Below are positions 8,988 to 17,992 of a DNA stretch of 31,140 nt, in pieces. The DNA lies in the NCBI GenBank assembly GCA_964539785.1, contig CAZIJQ010000028.1, forward strand, positions 1 to 31,140. Direction: 5' to 3'. Made by a program: the position numbers and the translations under genes. Every line of letters begins with the position of its first letter. The first letter of the stretch is position 1. Below the pieces are notes generated by a model that searched no databases, was not told the origin of the DNA, and saw only the letters and a program-made list of their open reading frames with translations. Source of the stretch: JABMPO01 sp964539785 (lineage in GTDB: Bacteria > Fidelibacterota > Marinisomatia > Marinisomatales > TCS56).

Positions 8988-10344
8988 ATTGATCAGCATA
9001 CCAGTTCTGGTTACTATTTTATGGTCGCAGCCCCTGGCTCCGGATGTTGCCAGTGTAAGCATTAATTTAGTTGGTATCGATTCTAGTGGAGTAGAAAATT
9101 CTCTGGATTCCCTGATGACTGAGTCCGGGGAAGCCGGATTGAAATTTGAATTGTCGGCTGTTTATCAAGACAGTGGACTGCAAGCGGAATATTTGTCGAG
9201 CACAATCCCGGTGAAGGTTGACTCACTGGTTTTTTCCGGCTTGAACTCGATAAGCTTACCGATTGCCAACAGGATTTTTAAACCATTGATCGGGAGTGAA
9301 TTATGGGATCAATCGGAAAACAGGTTTAAAGAGATTATCGCAAGCTATACCTTCCTGAATACCCAGACACAATATTCGCCAGCTCGTTACGGAACCAGGA
9401 ATGTCGCCGCTGTTATTGATCTCCAACCCAGCTTTTCCAGTGATTTCAGCGGTCTGCTGGGAGCAAATCGCGATGATCAAAATCAGTGGCAAATAACCGG
9501 ACAACTTGATTTGCATCTGGAGAATGCATTCAATTCGGCTGGATTAATTGATCTAAACTGGAGTAGAAAAAACGAATTATCGCAGAAAGTTTTTATTGGA
9601 TTTGAAGAACCCCATCCACTGGCCCTGCCATTGGGAATTAGTGTCAGCTTCAGCCAGAATCTGAATGATGGGTTGTACGCCCGGCGTGCAACTAGGGCTG
9701 GGGTAGTTTTACCATATTCTTTCGGAGGTCGCTGGACAATCGGAGCTGAAACCGGGCAGGTAATTCCAACAGCAAAAGGCGATTCAATTGGGGTAAATAG
9801 TAGCAATAACAACCTACTGTACACTACCATCCGCGGCGACAGTCGTGATGATCGCTGGTTGCCACAGGAAGGAGATCGCTGGAAAATATATGTCGCTGGA
9901 GGAATGAATAAAATTGCCAGTATTGAGAAACGAATGCTGAAATATGCAGCTTTGGTAGAGGCCTATAAACCACTCGCGGATTTCGTGCTAAAATACGGTT
10001 TTTGGGTGGAAGGCATTATTCTAAGCGGGGATTTTGCTGATTTAGCGCAGGAGATTAAATTTGGCGGCGCCACAACATTAAGGGGATACCAGGAAGAATT
10101 TTTCAGCGCTGCCTGGGTTGCGGTTCCGCGAGTCGATATCCAGTATGTGCCCAATAAAAATTTACGTTTATTCACATTCATTGATGTAGCGATTCAGGAT
10201 GCTTATTCGCCCTGGCCATTGGGGTACGGCATCGGTTTGATCCAGAATTCAAAAGGCACGGTTATTAATATCAGCTATGGTATTGGCCGCTGGGATAAAC
10301 TGAGCGGTGGCAAGCTCCATTTCCAAGTTATCAATCGACTTTAA
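8974..10344 (+). CDS. Omp85-superfamily outer-membrane protein (BamA/TamA-like, one POTRA)
   Basis: A 456-residue secreted protein. After an N-terminal signal segment there is one POTRA-like unit at roughly residues 75-150 (V-D-S-L-V-F-S-G-L, helices, then V-A-A-V-I-D-L). A C-terminal barrel follows. The segment G-G-A-T-T-L-R-G-Y-Q-E corresponds to the conserved (V/L)RG(F/Y) motif of barrel loop 6 in the Omp85 family. BamA normally has five POTRA domains and about 800 residues, so this is a short member and unlikely to be the main BamA. The GTG start at 8974 lies 14 bases inside the preceding gene and is preceded by gggagaag, supporting coupled translation with the large surface protein. Confidence 0.82.
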   Translation: MPISRLISIPVLVTILWSQPLAPDVASVSINLVGIDSSGVENSLDSLMTESGEAGLKFELSAVYQDSGLQAEYLSSTIPVKVDSLVFSGLNSISLPIANRIFKPLIGSELWDQSENRFKEIIASYTFLNTQTQYSPARYGTRNVAAVIDLQPSFSSDFSGLLGANRDDQNQWQITGQLDLHLENAFNSAGLIDLNWSRKNELSQKVFIGFEEPHPLALPLGISVSFSQNLNDGLYARRATRAGVVLPYSFGGRWTIGAETGQVIPTAKGDSIGVNSSNNNLLYTTIRGDSRDDRWLPQEGDRWKIYVAGGMNKIASIEKRMLKYAALVEAYKPLADFVLKYGFWVEGIILSGDFADLAQEIKFGGATTLRGYQEEFFSAAWVAVPRVDIQYVPNKNLRLFTFIDVAIQDAYSPWPLGYGIGLIQNSKGTVINISYGIGRWDKLSGGKLHFQVINRL

Positions 10345-10409
10345 CCAGCCAGAATATTTTATTATGATTATCTCAGTATTCAGCATTCAAACCAATCAAG
10401 AAAGCTTAA

Positions 10410-12509
10410 ATGACTGCTGAAAACCAACTGCTAACCATTTTCAAAGATCATCCGGAACGAGTATTCCGACAAAAAGAATTAAATGGAATTTTAAGGCATA
10501 ATAAATTGACTCCGAGTCAGTTTAAGACAACAATTAAAAAGCTACTTAAATCCGGAGCTGTAAAAATGGTTGGGCATGGAAAATTCCGGCTCTCACAGGT
10601 TCAACAGAATACTGAAGGGCGATTATCAGTCAATCAGCGAGGATTCGGATTCGTCATTACTGCTGCTGATCAACCGGATATCTATATTGGCCGTAGACAG
10701 CAGGCTAACGCAGTGGACGGGGATACGGTGCTGGTACGTAAGTATAAACACGGTGAAAATGAGTCTGAGCGTGGCGCAGTAATCCGCGTGCTGAAGCGGG
10801 CTAATGATCGATTTGTGGGTACAGTATTTTTTGAGGATCGATCATTTTGGCTCATGACTCAACCAATAACACCGGCGCGCGGAATAAAAATATTGACGGG
10901 TCGATCAGTAGATTTTGATATTGGACAAACAGTTATTACCAAAATCAGAGATTGGGGTGGTAGTTCCAGCCCCATTATTGTTGAAGTTGTAAAGGTTATC
11001 GGGTCTGCGGAAGATGCTAATAATGATTTTGAAATTATTACCAGTCGGTATGGCTATGAAGCTGTTTTCCCTGAACAGGTTATGGCCGAAGTTGCCAATT
11101 TCTCGGATGAGATTATCGAAAATGAAGTAATGCACCGGAAAGATCTGCGGAATATTACGACATTTACGATTGATCCGGTTAGCGCCAGGGATTTTGATGA
11201 TGCACTATCTATCGAAAGACGCGCTAATGGATACCGTCTGGGAGTTCATATTGCTGATGTAAGTCATTTTGTTCAATCGGGCACCCTGTTAGATCGTGAA
11301 GCCTTAAGACGGGCGACGTCGGTCTATTTTACCGAAGGCACAGTCCATATGCTGCCGGAAAAATTATCAGCAGACCTGTGCTCACTGGTACCAGGTCAAG
11401 ACAGGTTGACATTATCCGCTATCATTGATATTGATGAAAATCTGGATATAACAAAATTTTCTGTTATTCCTGCCGCAATAAACAGCGCCCAGCGATTTTC
11501 TTATAGGGAAGTCCAGGATATCTTGGATAATAAATTGAGCCACAAGCTTGAAAAAGAATTGCGAATGCTCCTGAAATTAAGTCGCTCTTTGCTGGAGCAA
11601 CGCCTGAAGTGTGGCAGTCTTGATTTTGATCTTCCGGAGCCGATAATAAAACTAAATCCCAGCGGAATTCCTTATTCAATTGAGCCGGAGGAAAGACTTG
11701 CCAGTCATCGAATTGTTGAAGAATGCATGCTGCTGGCCAATCGATTAGTGGCCCGGAATTGTCCACAAATTGGGAAAAATATTAAGCCGTTTATTTATCG
11801 CATCCACGACAAACCTGATCAGGCTGATTTAGGACGTTTGGTGGATCTGCTGGGTGCTTTAAAAATACCGATCAATGCCAGCAGTCGTGTGCTTTCTTCA
11901 ATAGACTTACGACAAATCCTGACCAGAATCAGCGATTCTCCATTTCGGAATCTGATCGAGAATGTCGCTCTGCGCGCAATGACCAAGGCTAAATATTCTA
12001 CCGAGAATCGTGGTCATTATGGTCTGGGTTATAAGCATTATACTCATTTTACCAGTCCCATCAGGCGTTACCCGGATTTGCAGGTGCATCGTCTTATTAA
12101 ATATTATTCTCAGGATTCTTCAATCGCTGGTAGTGCGGATCAGACTGCAAATATCCAATCTATTGCTAGTCAATCGTGCGAGGCAGAGCTAAAAGCTTTG
12201 CAAGCTGAGCGGGAATATATCAGGATTAAACAATTACGTTGGCTGAACGAACATATTTCAGAGCAATTTGATGGCCTGATTACCGGTGTTAACCAATTTG
12301 GATTTTTTGTAGAATTGACGGATGTGCTAGCCGAAGGAATGGTGCATATTGACACGTTAAATGCAGACGATTTTATTTTTGACCCTGATCGATATTCCCT
12401 GTATAGTCGGCGATATCGGTTGGAATATCGCTTGGGAGACCGGGTGCGGATTGAAGTCCGGCAGGTACAACTGGATAAAATGCAGGCTAATTTTATTTTA
12501 ATCGATTAG
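10410..12509 (+). CDS. rnr: Ribonuclease R (RNB-family 3'-5' exoribonuclease)
   Basis: RNase R degrades structured RNA from the 3' end. The 699-residue protein has the expected order: an N-terminal helix-turn-helix-like region (about 1-65), cold-shock OB folds (about 65-220), the RNB catalytic domain and a C-terminal S1 domain (about 615-699). The catalytic RNB motif D-P-V-S-A-R-D-F-D-D-A-L-S begins near residue 255 and contains the metal-binding aspartates. H-I-A-D-V-S-H-F-V and H-Y-T-H-F-T-S-P-I-R-R-Y-P-D are also intact. It lies 65 bases after the Omp85 gene, and no strong ribosome site precedes it. Confidence 0.95.
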   Translation: MTAENQLLTIFKDHPERVFRQKELNGILRHNKLTPSQFKTTIKKLLKSGAVKMVGHGKFRLSQVQQNTEGRLSVNQRGFGFVITAADQPDIYIGRRQQANAVDGDTVLVRKYKHGENESERGAVIRVLKRANDRFVGTVFFEDRSFWLMTQPITPARGIKILTGRSVDFDIGQTVITKIRDWGGSSSPIIVEVVKVIGSAEDANNDFEIITSRYGYEAVFPEQVMAEVANFSDEIIENEVMHRKDLRNITTFTIDPVSARDFDDALSIERRANGYRLGVHIADVSHFVQSGTLLDREALRRATSVYFTEGTVHMLPEKLSADLCSLVPGQDRLTLSAIIDIDENLDITKFSVIPAAINSAQRFSYREVQDILDNKLSHKLEKELRMLLKLSRSLLEQRLKCGSLDFDLPEPIIKLNPSGIPYSIEPEERLASHRIVEECMLLANRLVARNCPQIGKNIKPFIYRIHDKPDQADLGRLVDLLGALKIPINASSRVLSSIDLRQILTRISDSPFRNLIENVALRAMTKAKYSTENRGHYGLGYKHYTHFTSPIRRYPDLQVHRLIKYYSQDSSIAGSADQTANIQSIASQSCEAELKALQAEREYIRIKQLRWLNEHISEQFDGLITGVNQFGFFVELTDVLAEGMVHIDTLNADDFIFDPDRYSLYSRRYRLEYRLGDRVRIEVRQVQLDKMQANFILID

Positions 12510-12642
12510 AAAAAATTTTGCTATTTTTTTCATTTCCGGTCAGAATTCTCGGGTTTCCAGCATTATCAAATCAGTCAGTTTTGATTATGATTATTAACCG
12601 GGCAACGTGAAATTCCGACTCTGTTACCACTAGGGAAATGAA

Positions 12643-13668
12643 ATGAAAGATTGGTCTTACAGATTACTATCGCTATTGTTAATACTTATAGTATTCGGTT
12701 GCGATTCAAAGCGGGATGCCATTGGTGAAGATAATAAAATTATCATCGTCGTGCCACGCCCCCAGATTGATGCTGTAAAGATTGCGTTGCAACCGGTTTT
12801 CCCTGATACAATGTTTGGACCACAGCCTGAACCGGATTACAAAATGGAATTTGTATCTACGGAAGATTTTCACCGGATCAGCACCCACGTAAATGTGCTT
12901 GTGGTAGGTTTGGGACTCGACGAATCAAATCCGGGGAATCAACTTGTTAAACAGATGCTGCCAGCCCAGCACTATCAGGAATCAAAGCAGGGCGGTGACG
13001 CCATATTCTTAACTTTCGATCAATATGCCACTGATCAGATATTTATGATCATCAGCGCTAAAGATCAGAATCATCTTAAGGCTGAATTGGCGAAACAAAA
13101 AAAATGGTTGAAAACTACATTCGATGATTTATTTACACGCCGGCAGGCGGTATTTTTATATGATCGTCTGTCTCAGGAAGATATTGAACAACATTTGTTT
13201 GAAGATTATGGTTGGGGTATCAAAGTACCCTGGGGATACACGGTAGTTAAGGATGCGCCTGACTCAAATTTCTTTTGGATGGGACGGGAGGGACCATATC
13301 GCTGGATTTCTGTTCATTGGGAGGATGGATTGCAGGTTGGCTCACCTGATTCGGCAATCGCTGCTTTAAATTCCTTTGGAAAAGAACTATATGGCTACGT
13401 TAGATTTAGTGATCACAAATTTAAAGTTGAACAGGTTGACTTCAATTCGTGGACAGCATGGAAATTATCCGGCTTGTGGGAGCGTATTGACGAGGCTCAG
13501 GGGGGACCTTTCCGACATTTTATCTTTTATGACGGGATTACTGACCGGACCTATCAGATCAACCTGACTGTTTTCTTTCCTACCAATGAAAAGATAATTG
13601 TTATGCGCCAGCTGGATGTTGTGGCCAGATCATTTTTTACTGAGCCGGCTAAAAATGGGGAAGGATAA
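12643..13668 (+). CDS. DUF4837-family lipoprotein
   Basis: A 341-residue predicted lipoprotein. The N-terminus has a hydrophobic segment ending in the lipobox I-V-F-G-C (cysteine 20). The mature part has a pattern recalled from DUF4837 proteins, a family mostly found in Bacteroidetes and relatives: an early I-I-I-V-V-P strand, F-G-P-Q-P-E-P-D-Y, and V-L-V-V-G-L. Function is unknown. The ATG at 12643 follows aggga with suitable spacing. It stands alone, with 133 bases before it and 178 after it. Confidence 0.75.
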   Translation: MKDWSYRLLSLLLILIVFGCDSKRDAIGEDNKIIIVVPRPQIDAVKIALQPVFPDTMFGPQPEPDYKMEFVSTEDFHRISTHVNVLVVGLGLDESNPGNQLVKQMLPAQHYQESKQGGDAIFLTFDQYATDQIFMIISAKDQNHLKAELAKQKKWLKTTFDDLFTRRQAVFLYDRLSQEDIEQHLFEDYGWGIKVPWGYTVVKDAPDSNFFWMGREGPYRWISVHWEDGLQVGSPDSAIAALNSFGKELYGYVRFSDHKFKVEQVDFNSWTAWKLSGLWERIDEAQGGPFRHFIFYDGITDRTYQINLTVFFPTNEKIIVMRQLDVVARSFFTEPAKNGEG

Positions 13669-13846
13669 TCTAAGATCGGCGAATTTTCGAAAGTAATTAT
13701 CAAATTTCATTTGATAGATGATTCCATAAATGCTACTGAGCGGAAAATCCGGTCTAATCTGGTAATAAACCAAACGGAAACTTTGATCGTATTAAAATGT
13801 TTTAAAATCCATATTGCCCAATAATCACGTAAATTTAAGACAAACT
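13669..13846. other. Intergenic region with a perfect short hairpin (13698-13716)
   Basis: The region holds the inverted repeat tatcaaat-ttc-atttgata at 13698-13716, an 8-bp perfect stem with a 3-base loop. No T-tract follows, so it is a weak terminator candidate at best. It may be an mRNA-end stabiliser for the DUF4837 gene or an operator for the following glycosyltransferase gene. No other feature is seen. Confidence 0.35.
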
Positions 13847-14563
13847 ATGAAAACATTAATTATTTCACCAACCTATAATGAAAGCAAGAATGTTCCTATC
13901 CTGCTAGAAAAACTTTTCACGATCAATCCGTTTTATCATGTTCTGATAATAGATGACAATTCACCGGACGGGACGGGAGATCTGGTCGAATCATTGCAAA
14001 AAACATATCCCAATCTGCATTTGGAACGCCGTCCTAAAAAAGCTGGTCTTGGTACAGCCTATTGTTTTGGTTTTAAATGGGCTATCGAACATGAGTATGA
14101 TATAATCGTTCAGATTGATGCCGATATGTCCCACGATCCCCTTGAAATACCGAAAATGATCGCATTACTGGAAAATTATGATTACGTGGTCGGCAGCAGG
14201 TATTGTGATGGGATAAGCGTAGTACGGTGGCCATTACGGCGTTTGGCGCTAAGTTATGGCGCAAATATTTATTCCAGAATTGTCACCGGCATGCCCATCA
14301 AAGATGGAACTGGAGGTTTCAAGGCTTGGCGACGGGAAGTACTGGCTGCCATTGATCTTGATAAAGTCAGATCGCAAGGTTATTCCTTCCAGATTGAGAT
14401 GAACTTCCGGGCCTGGATGAAGGGCTACCGGGTAATCGAACATCCAATCATTTTTATCGACCGCACAATCGGTGAATCCAAAATGAATAAGATGATAATG
14501 CTGGAAGCTATTTGGATGGTGTGGCGTTTTCGACTCTGGAAAATTCTGAGAAAAGTAAAATAA
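13847..14563 (+). CDS. Polyprenol-phosphate mannosyltransferase-like GT2 (DPM1-type)
   Basis: A family 2 glycosyltransferase of the dolichol/polyprenol-phosphate-mannose synthase type, which moves a sugar from a nucleotide donor onto a polyprenyl phosphate at the inner membrane. The start at 13847 gives the usual N-terminus M-K-T-L-I-I-S-P-T-Y-N-E. Visible motifs are D-D-N-S-P-D-G-T-G, the metal-binding Q-I-D-A-D-M-S-H-D-P, and D-G-T-G-G-F-K-A-W-R. At 238 residues it matches the short, soluble catalytic form without the C-terminal membrane domain. It sits 6 bases ahead of the glycosyltransferase fusion gene, suggesting a shared role in surface glycan or glycoprotein assembly. The exact sugar is not determinable. 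Confidence 0.9.
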   Translation: MKTLIISPTYNESKNVPILLEKLFTINPFYHVLIIDDNSPDGTGDLVESLQKTYPNLHLERRPKKAGLGTAYCFGFKWAIEHEYDIIVQIDADMSHDPLEIPKMIALLENYDYVVGSRYCDGISVVRWPLRRLALSYGANIYSRIVTGMPIKDGTGGFKAWRREVLAAIDLDKVRSQGYSFQIEMNFRAWMKGYRVIEHPIIFIDRTIGESKMNKMIMLEAIWMVWRFRLWKILRKVK

Positions 14564-14569
14564 CAACTT

Positions 14570-16624
14570 ATGTCAGTGTCTACTGTATCGGTTTTAATTG
14601 TTAGCTATAATGTAAAACAGTATCTGGGGCAGGCTGTCCGCGCCCTGCAACGATCCAATTATAGTGGCAAAATTGAAATCATCATTGTCGATAATAATTC
14701 GTACGACGGCTCATCAGACTATATAACCCGTGAATTTCCTGACACTATCCTGATACCAAATTCGAAGAATCTGGGTTTTGGTAAAGCGGTCAATCAAGCC
14801 GCCGCGCAAGCTGCGGGAGAATATCTGCTGATTCTGAACCCTGACACCGTGGTACAGGAAAATACGGTTGCGACCTTTGTGGAATACCTACAGGGGAATC
14901 CGAATGTGGGTCTGCTGGGGCCAAAGATTTTAAATGCTGACGGCAGTCTGCAACTTGCGTGCAAACGTTCCTTTCCCAGCGCGGCGGTAGCAATTCCTAA
15001 ATTACTGGGTCTCAACAAGTTATGTCCCCGGGCTCGCTGGGCTAATCGCTACAATTTGACTTACCTCGACCCAGATGAAATCCATCCGGTGGATGCGGTA
15101 AGCGGCTCCTGTATGTTTTTACCAGCGGAGTTGTTCAGGTCGTTGGCAGGGTTTGACGAGCGATTTTTCATGTTTGGTGAGGATCTGGATATTTGTTACC
15201 GGGTAAAACAGGCTGGTTATGAGATTCATTATTTACCCCGTACCCAGATTATTCATTATAAAGGAGAATCGGTTAAAACCGCACCGTTCGACAGCCTAAA
15301 TGCATTTTATAATGCAATGATATTATTTTCAGAAAAACATTTTTCCACAGGACAGAGCCTGTTTGTCAAATTGGGAATTCGCCTGGGTATCGGTTTTAGA
15401 AAAATAGCTGCTTTGCTGGCCGGCAAAAAATCGCAATTCATTTCCGTATTCTTTGATGCACTTTCAGTTTTAACTGCTTTCCTGATAGCTATTCCACTGA
15501 AATTTGGTGATTTTGAACCGATTGCAGCCAGTAAAGGATTGGTACCGCTTATCTACGTCGTTTTCTGGTTACTGGTTGCAGCGGTATTCCAATTATATTC
15601 CCGCTATATTTTATCTTACTCCCGGGCGATACTGGCTTCCCTGGCAGGATTTTTATTGGCGGTAGCTTTCACTTATTTTTTCAAACAATATGCTTTCTCA
15701 AGGTTCGTAATATTGGCAGCGACTCTACTCGTGTCCATATTTTTACCGGGTTGGCGCATGATAGTACATTTCCTTATTTCGCGAGGTTGGTTCCGGCCGG
15801 TTAAAAGTCGCCAGTTGTTATTCGCCCGGAAGACAATCATTGTTGGTACCGATGAAGAAGGTCAGCGGATTGGCAGAAAGCTGATTAAACGATTTGATAC
15901 CGGTTTGGAATTAATTGGATTTTGTGACGATGGCGTTTCCAATCCGGACGATCTACCACTGCCATTTATCGGCAAGCTGGAAGATATTCGTGAAATCATT
16001 AATTTACGCGGTGTTCGGGAGCTGATTTTCTCGAGTGGTGAATTGTCAAATGAGCGAATCTTACGCATAATGGAAATGACTCGGGATTTGAATTTGACTT
16101 ATCGAATGGTTCCGCGTAAGCAGGATATCTTACTGGGTAAAGCTCTTGTTGAGGAAATCGGCGACTTTTCATTTATTAATATTGAATACCCTTTGTTCAG
16201 GAGTCTACATTTTATCTCAAAACGGGTATTTGATTTGGTTGCTGCCGGATTATTAGGAATTATATTGTTGCCGGTGATTATGATCTATCGAATTGCCGGT
16301 AAAATAAAAAAGGTTGAATTTTGGGGACCTGATGGCACAAAATTCGAGGCCGGATTTATTGCCGCTAATGGCCGTTTTGTAAGACGTTTACCATTATTAT
16401 GGCAGGTAGTGGCAGGAAAAATGAGTATTGTTGGGGCTTCACTGGTGAATACAGCCGACACCGATCCTCAAATCATGTTCCGTCCGGGATTGACTGGTCT
16501 CGACCGGATCCGAAAAATTAATTACACGCCGGAAGATCGGCGTTTACTGAACCATTATTATCTTCAACATCAGACTTTTACGCTGGACCTGGAAATAATT
16601 ATGAAATCAGTATTTGGAAACTGA
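14570..16624 (+). CDS. GT2 glycosyltransferase fused to a degenerate phosphoglycosyl-transferase-like domain
   Basis: A 684-residue fusion. Residues 1 to about 260 form a rhamnosyltransferase-like GT2 with V-S-Y-N, I-I-V-D-N-N-S-Y-D-G-S and E-D-L-D-I-C-Y-R. Next come about four membrane helices (about 295-400). A Rossmann-type CoA_binding_3-like domain follows (starting T-I-I-V-G-T-D-E-E-G), as in WbaP-type transferases. The C-terminus keeps K-R-V-F-D-L, R-R-L-P-L-L-W-Q-V-V-A-G-K-M-S-I-V-G and R-P-G-L-T-G-L of the bacterial sugar transferase family. However, the region that normally carries K-F-R-S-M-x-x-D-A-E is missing, so the Asp-Glu catalytic pair is absent. The frame is continuous, so this is not a frameshift. 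The GT2 half is probably active; the C-terminal part is probably not a phosphoglycosyl transferase. Confidence 0.85.
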   Translation: MSVSTVSVLIVSYNVKQYLGQAVRALQRSNYSGKIEIIIVDNNSYDGSSDYITREFPDTILIPNSKNLGFGKAVNQAAAQAAGEYLLILNPDTVVQENTVATFVEYLQGNPNVGLLGPKILNADGSLQLACKRSFPSAAVAIPKLLGLNKLCPRARWANRYNLTYLDPDEIHPVDAVSGSCMFLPAELFRSLAGFDERFFMFGEDLDICYRVKQAGYEIHYLPRTQIIHYKGESVKTAPFDSLNAFYNAMILFSEKHFSTGQSLFVKLGIRLGIGFRKIAALLAGKKSQFISVFFDALSVLTAFLIAIPLKFGDFEPIAASKGLVPLIYVVFWLLVAAVFQLYSRYILSYSRAILASLAGFLLAVAFTYFFKQYAFSRFVILAATLLVSIFLPGWRMIVHFLISRGWFRPVKSRQLLFARKTIIVGTDEEGQRIGRKLIKRFDTGLELIGFCDDGVSNPDDLPLPFIGKLEDIREIINLRGVRELIFSSGELSNERILRIMEMTRDLNLTYRMVPRKQDILLGKALVEEIGDFSFINIEYPLFRSLHFISKRVFDLVAAGLLGIILLPVIMIYRIAGKIKKVEFWGPDGTKFEAGFIAANGRFVRRLPLLWQVVAGKMSIVGASLVNTADTDPQIMFRPGLTGLDRIRKINYTPEDRRLLNHYYLQHQTFTLDLEIIMKSVFGN

Positions 16625-16625
16625 T

Positions 16626-17585
16626 ATGAATAATGTAGTACTTGAATTTGAAAAACCAATTGTCGAATTGGAAAATAAATTGCTGGAATTACGTTCCCAA
16701 AACATTGCCGGGAGCGATTTGGCTCAGGAAATCGAAGAATTAGAAAAGAAACGCCAGCGTACCATTAACAAAATATTTGGTAATCTGACCCGTTGGCAGC
16801 GTGTGCAACTGGCACGCCATCCCCAAAGACCTTACAGTCTAGATTATATTAACTATCTGTCACCTGATTTCCTGGAATTGCATGGCGACCGGTTCTTTGC
16901 CGATGATCCGTCGATTGTGTGTGGTATCGGTACCATCGATGGTAAACGGGTCATGTATCTTGGCCAGCAGAAAGGACGCAATACTAACGATAATCTTCAT
17001 CGTAATTTCGGGATGATGAGACCTGAGGGCTATCGAAAGGCATTGCGGGTAATGAAGCTGGCTGAAAAATTCAAAGTTCCCATAATATCATTAATTGATA
17101 CCATGGGCGCCTTCCCCGGGCTTGGTGCTGAGGAACGTGGCCAGGGTGAGGCAATTGCTCGTAATCTATTTGAAATGAGTCAGATCAATGTGCCAATTTT
17201 GATCATTGTAATCGGCGAAGGCGCCAGCGGTGGAGCACTTGGCATAGGAGTGGGTGACCGATTTTTAATGCTGGAAAATACCTGGTTTTCCGTGATTAGC
17301 CCGGAAGGCTGCGCCTCTATTTTGTGGCGTGATGCCGCCAAAGCGCCGGAAGCCGCCGATGCCATGAAAGTAACTTCGGCCGATCTGCTGGATATGGGGA
17401 TTTGCGATCGAGTGATCAAAGAACCCCTGGGCGGAGCTCATCGCGATCATAAGGGAATGTGTGAGATTCTTAAGAATGAGATTTTAATCGAGTTGATTGA
17501 ATTAGAACTGTTTAGTACGGATGATTTACTCGAACATCGCTTTGAACGCCTCAGTAAAATTGGAAATTATTCGGAAAGCAAGTGA
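16626..17585 (+). CDS. accA: Acetyl-CoA carboxylase carboxyltransferase subunit alpha
   Basis: AccA with AccD transfers carboxyl from biotin carrier protein to acetyl-CoA, making malonyl-CoA for fatty-acid synthesis. The 319-residue length is normal. The N-terminal helix has L-E-F-E-K-P-I-V-E-L-E. R-P-Y-S-L-D-Y-I and L-H-G-D-R-F-F-A-D-D follow. The crotonase-type core has G-R-N-T-x-D-N, M-G-A-F-P-G-L-G-A-E-E-R-G-Q and G-E-G-A-S-G-G-A-L-G-I-G. The ATG at 16626 begins one base after the preceding stop. accD is not in the window. The stop overlaps the ybgC start in a gtga arrangement. Confidence 0.96.
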   Translation: MNNVVLEFEKPIVELENKLLELRSQNIAGSDLAQEIEELEKKRQRTINKIFGNLTRWQRVQLARHPQRPYSLDYINYLSPDFLELHGDRFFADDPSIVCGIGTIDGKRVMYLGQQKGRNTNDNLHRNFGMMRPEGYRKALRVMKLAEKFKVPIISLIDTMGAFPGLGAEERGQGEAIARNLFEMSQINVPILIIVIGEGASGGALGIGVGDRFLMLENTWFSVISPEGCASILWRDAAKAPEAADAMKVTSADLLDMGICDRVIKEPLGGAHRDHKGMCEILKNEILIELIELELFSTDDLLEHRFERLSKIGNYSESK

Positions 17586-17992
17586 TTGAGAATCAGTACC
17601 TGACGCGCATTTATTATCGGGATATCGATCAAATGGGGGTGGTTTATTACAGCCGTTATTTTGAATATTTTGAAGCTGCCCGGACCGAATTACTACGTTC
17701 AATTGGCCTTGAAGTCCCCCTTATTGAGCAACGGGGCTATTATCTGCCAGTAGTTTCAGCTCATTGTGATTATCACCGATCAGCACAATTCGACGATGAG
17801 ATTACGATTGTCAGCAGGATTGTCAGCTTCACGGGAGCAAGGTTGCGGATCGATTATCAGGCCACATTGATTTCAGATGACCAGTTGCTGGCAAGCGGCT
17901 ACACCGAACACTGCTTTACGAATAAAGACGGAAAGCCGACCCGCCCTCCGGGATTTTTTACGTCGCGGATACGAGAGCATCTAAATGTCTAA
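17582..17992 (+). CDS. ybgC: Acyl-CoA thioesterase, YbgC/4-hydroxybenzoyl-CoA thioesterase family
   Basis: A hot-dog-fold thioesterase of 136 residues. The signature Y-x-D-x-D-Q-M-G-V-V-Y-Y-S-R-Y-F-E-Y-F-E-A-A-R near the N-terminus matches the family, with the catalytic aspartate in the D-Q-M-G segment. The GTG start at 17582 overlaps the accA stop by four bases, and the stop overlaps the transporter start by eight bases. These overlaps indicate a tightly coupled unit. YbgC proteins are often linked to Tol-Pal or lipid metabolism; here the neighbour is fatty-acid synthesis. The substrate is unknown. Confidence 0.88.
   Translation: MIENQYLTRIYYRDIDQMGVVYYSRYFEYFEAARTELLRSIGLEVPLIEQRGYYLPVVSAHCDYHRSAQFDDEITIVSRIVSFTGARLRIDYQATLISDDQLLASGYTEHCFTNKDGKPTRPPGFFTSRIREHLNV

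Noticed and set aside
9483..9830. 115-codon antisense ORF within the Omp85 gene
   Set aside because: Shadow of a coding frame with clear Omp85 features.
12510..12535. Terminator after rnr from aaaaaatttt and attttttt runs
   Set aside because: Only A-T pairing is possible and no GC stem is present; too weak to call.
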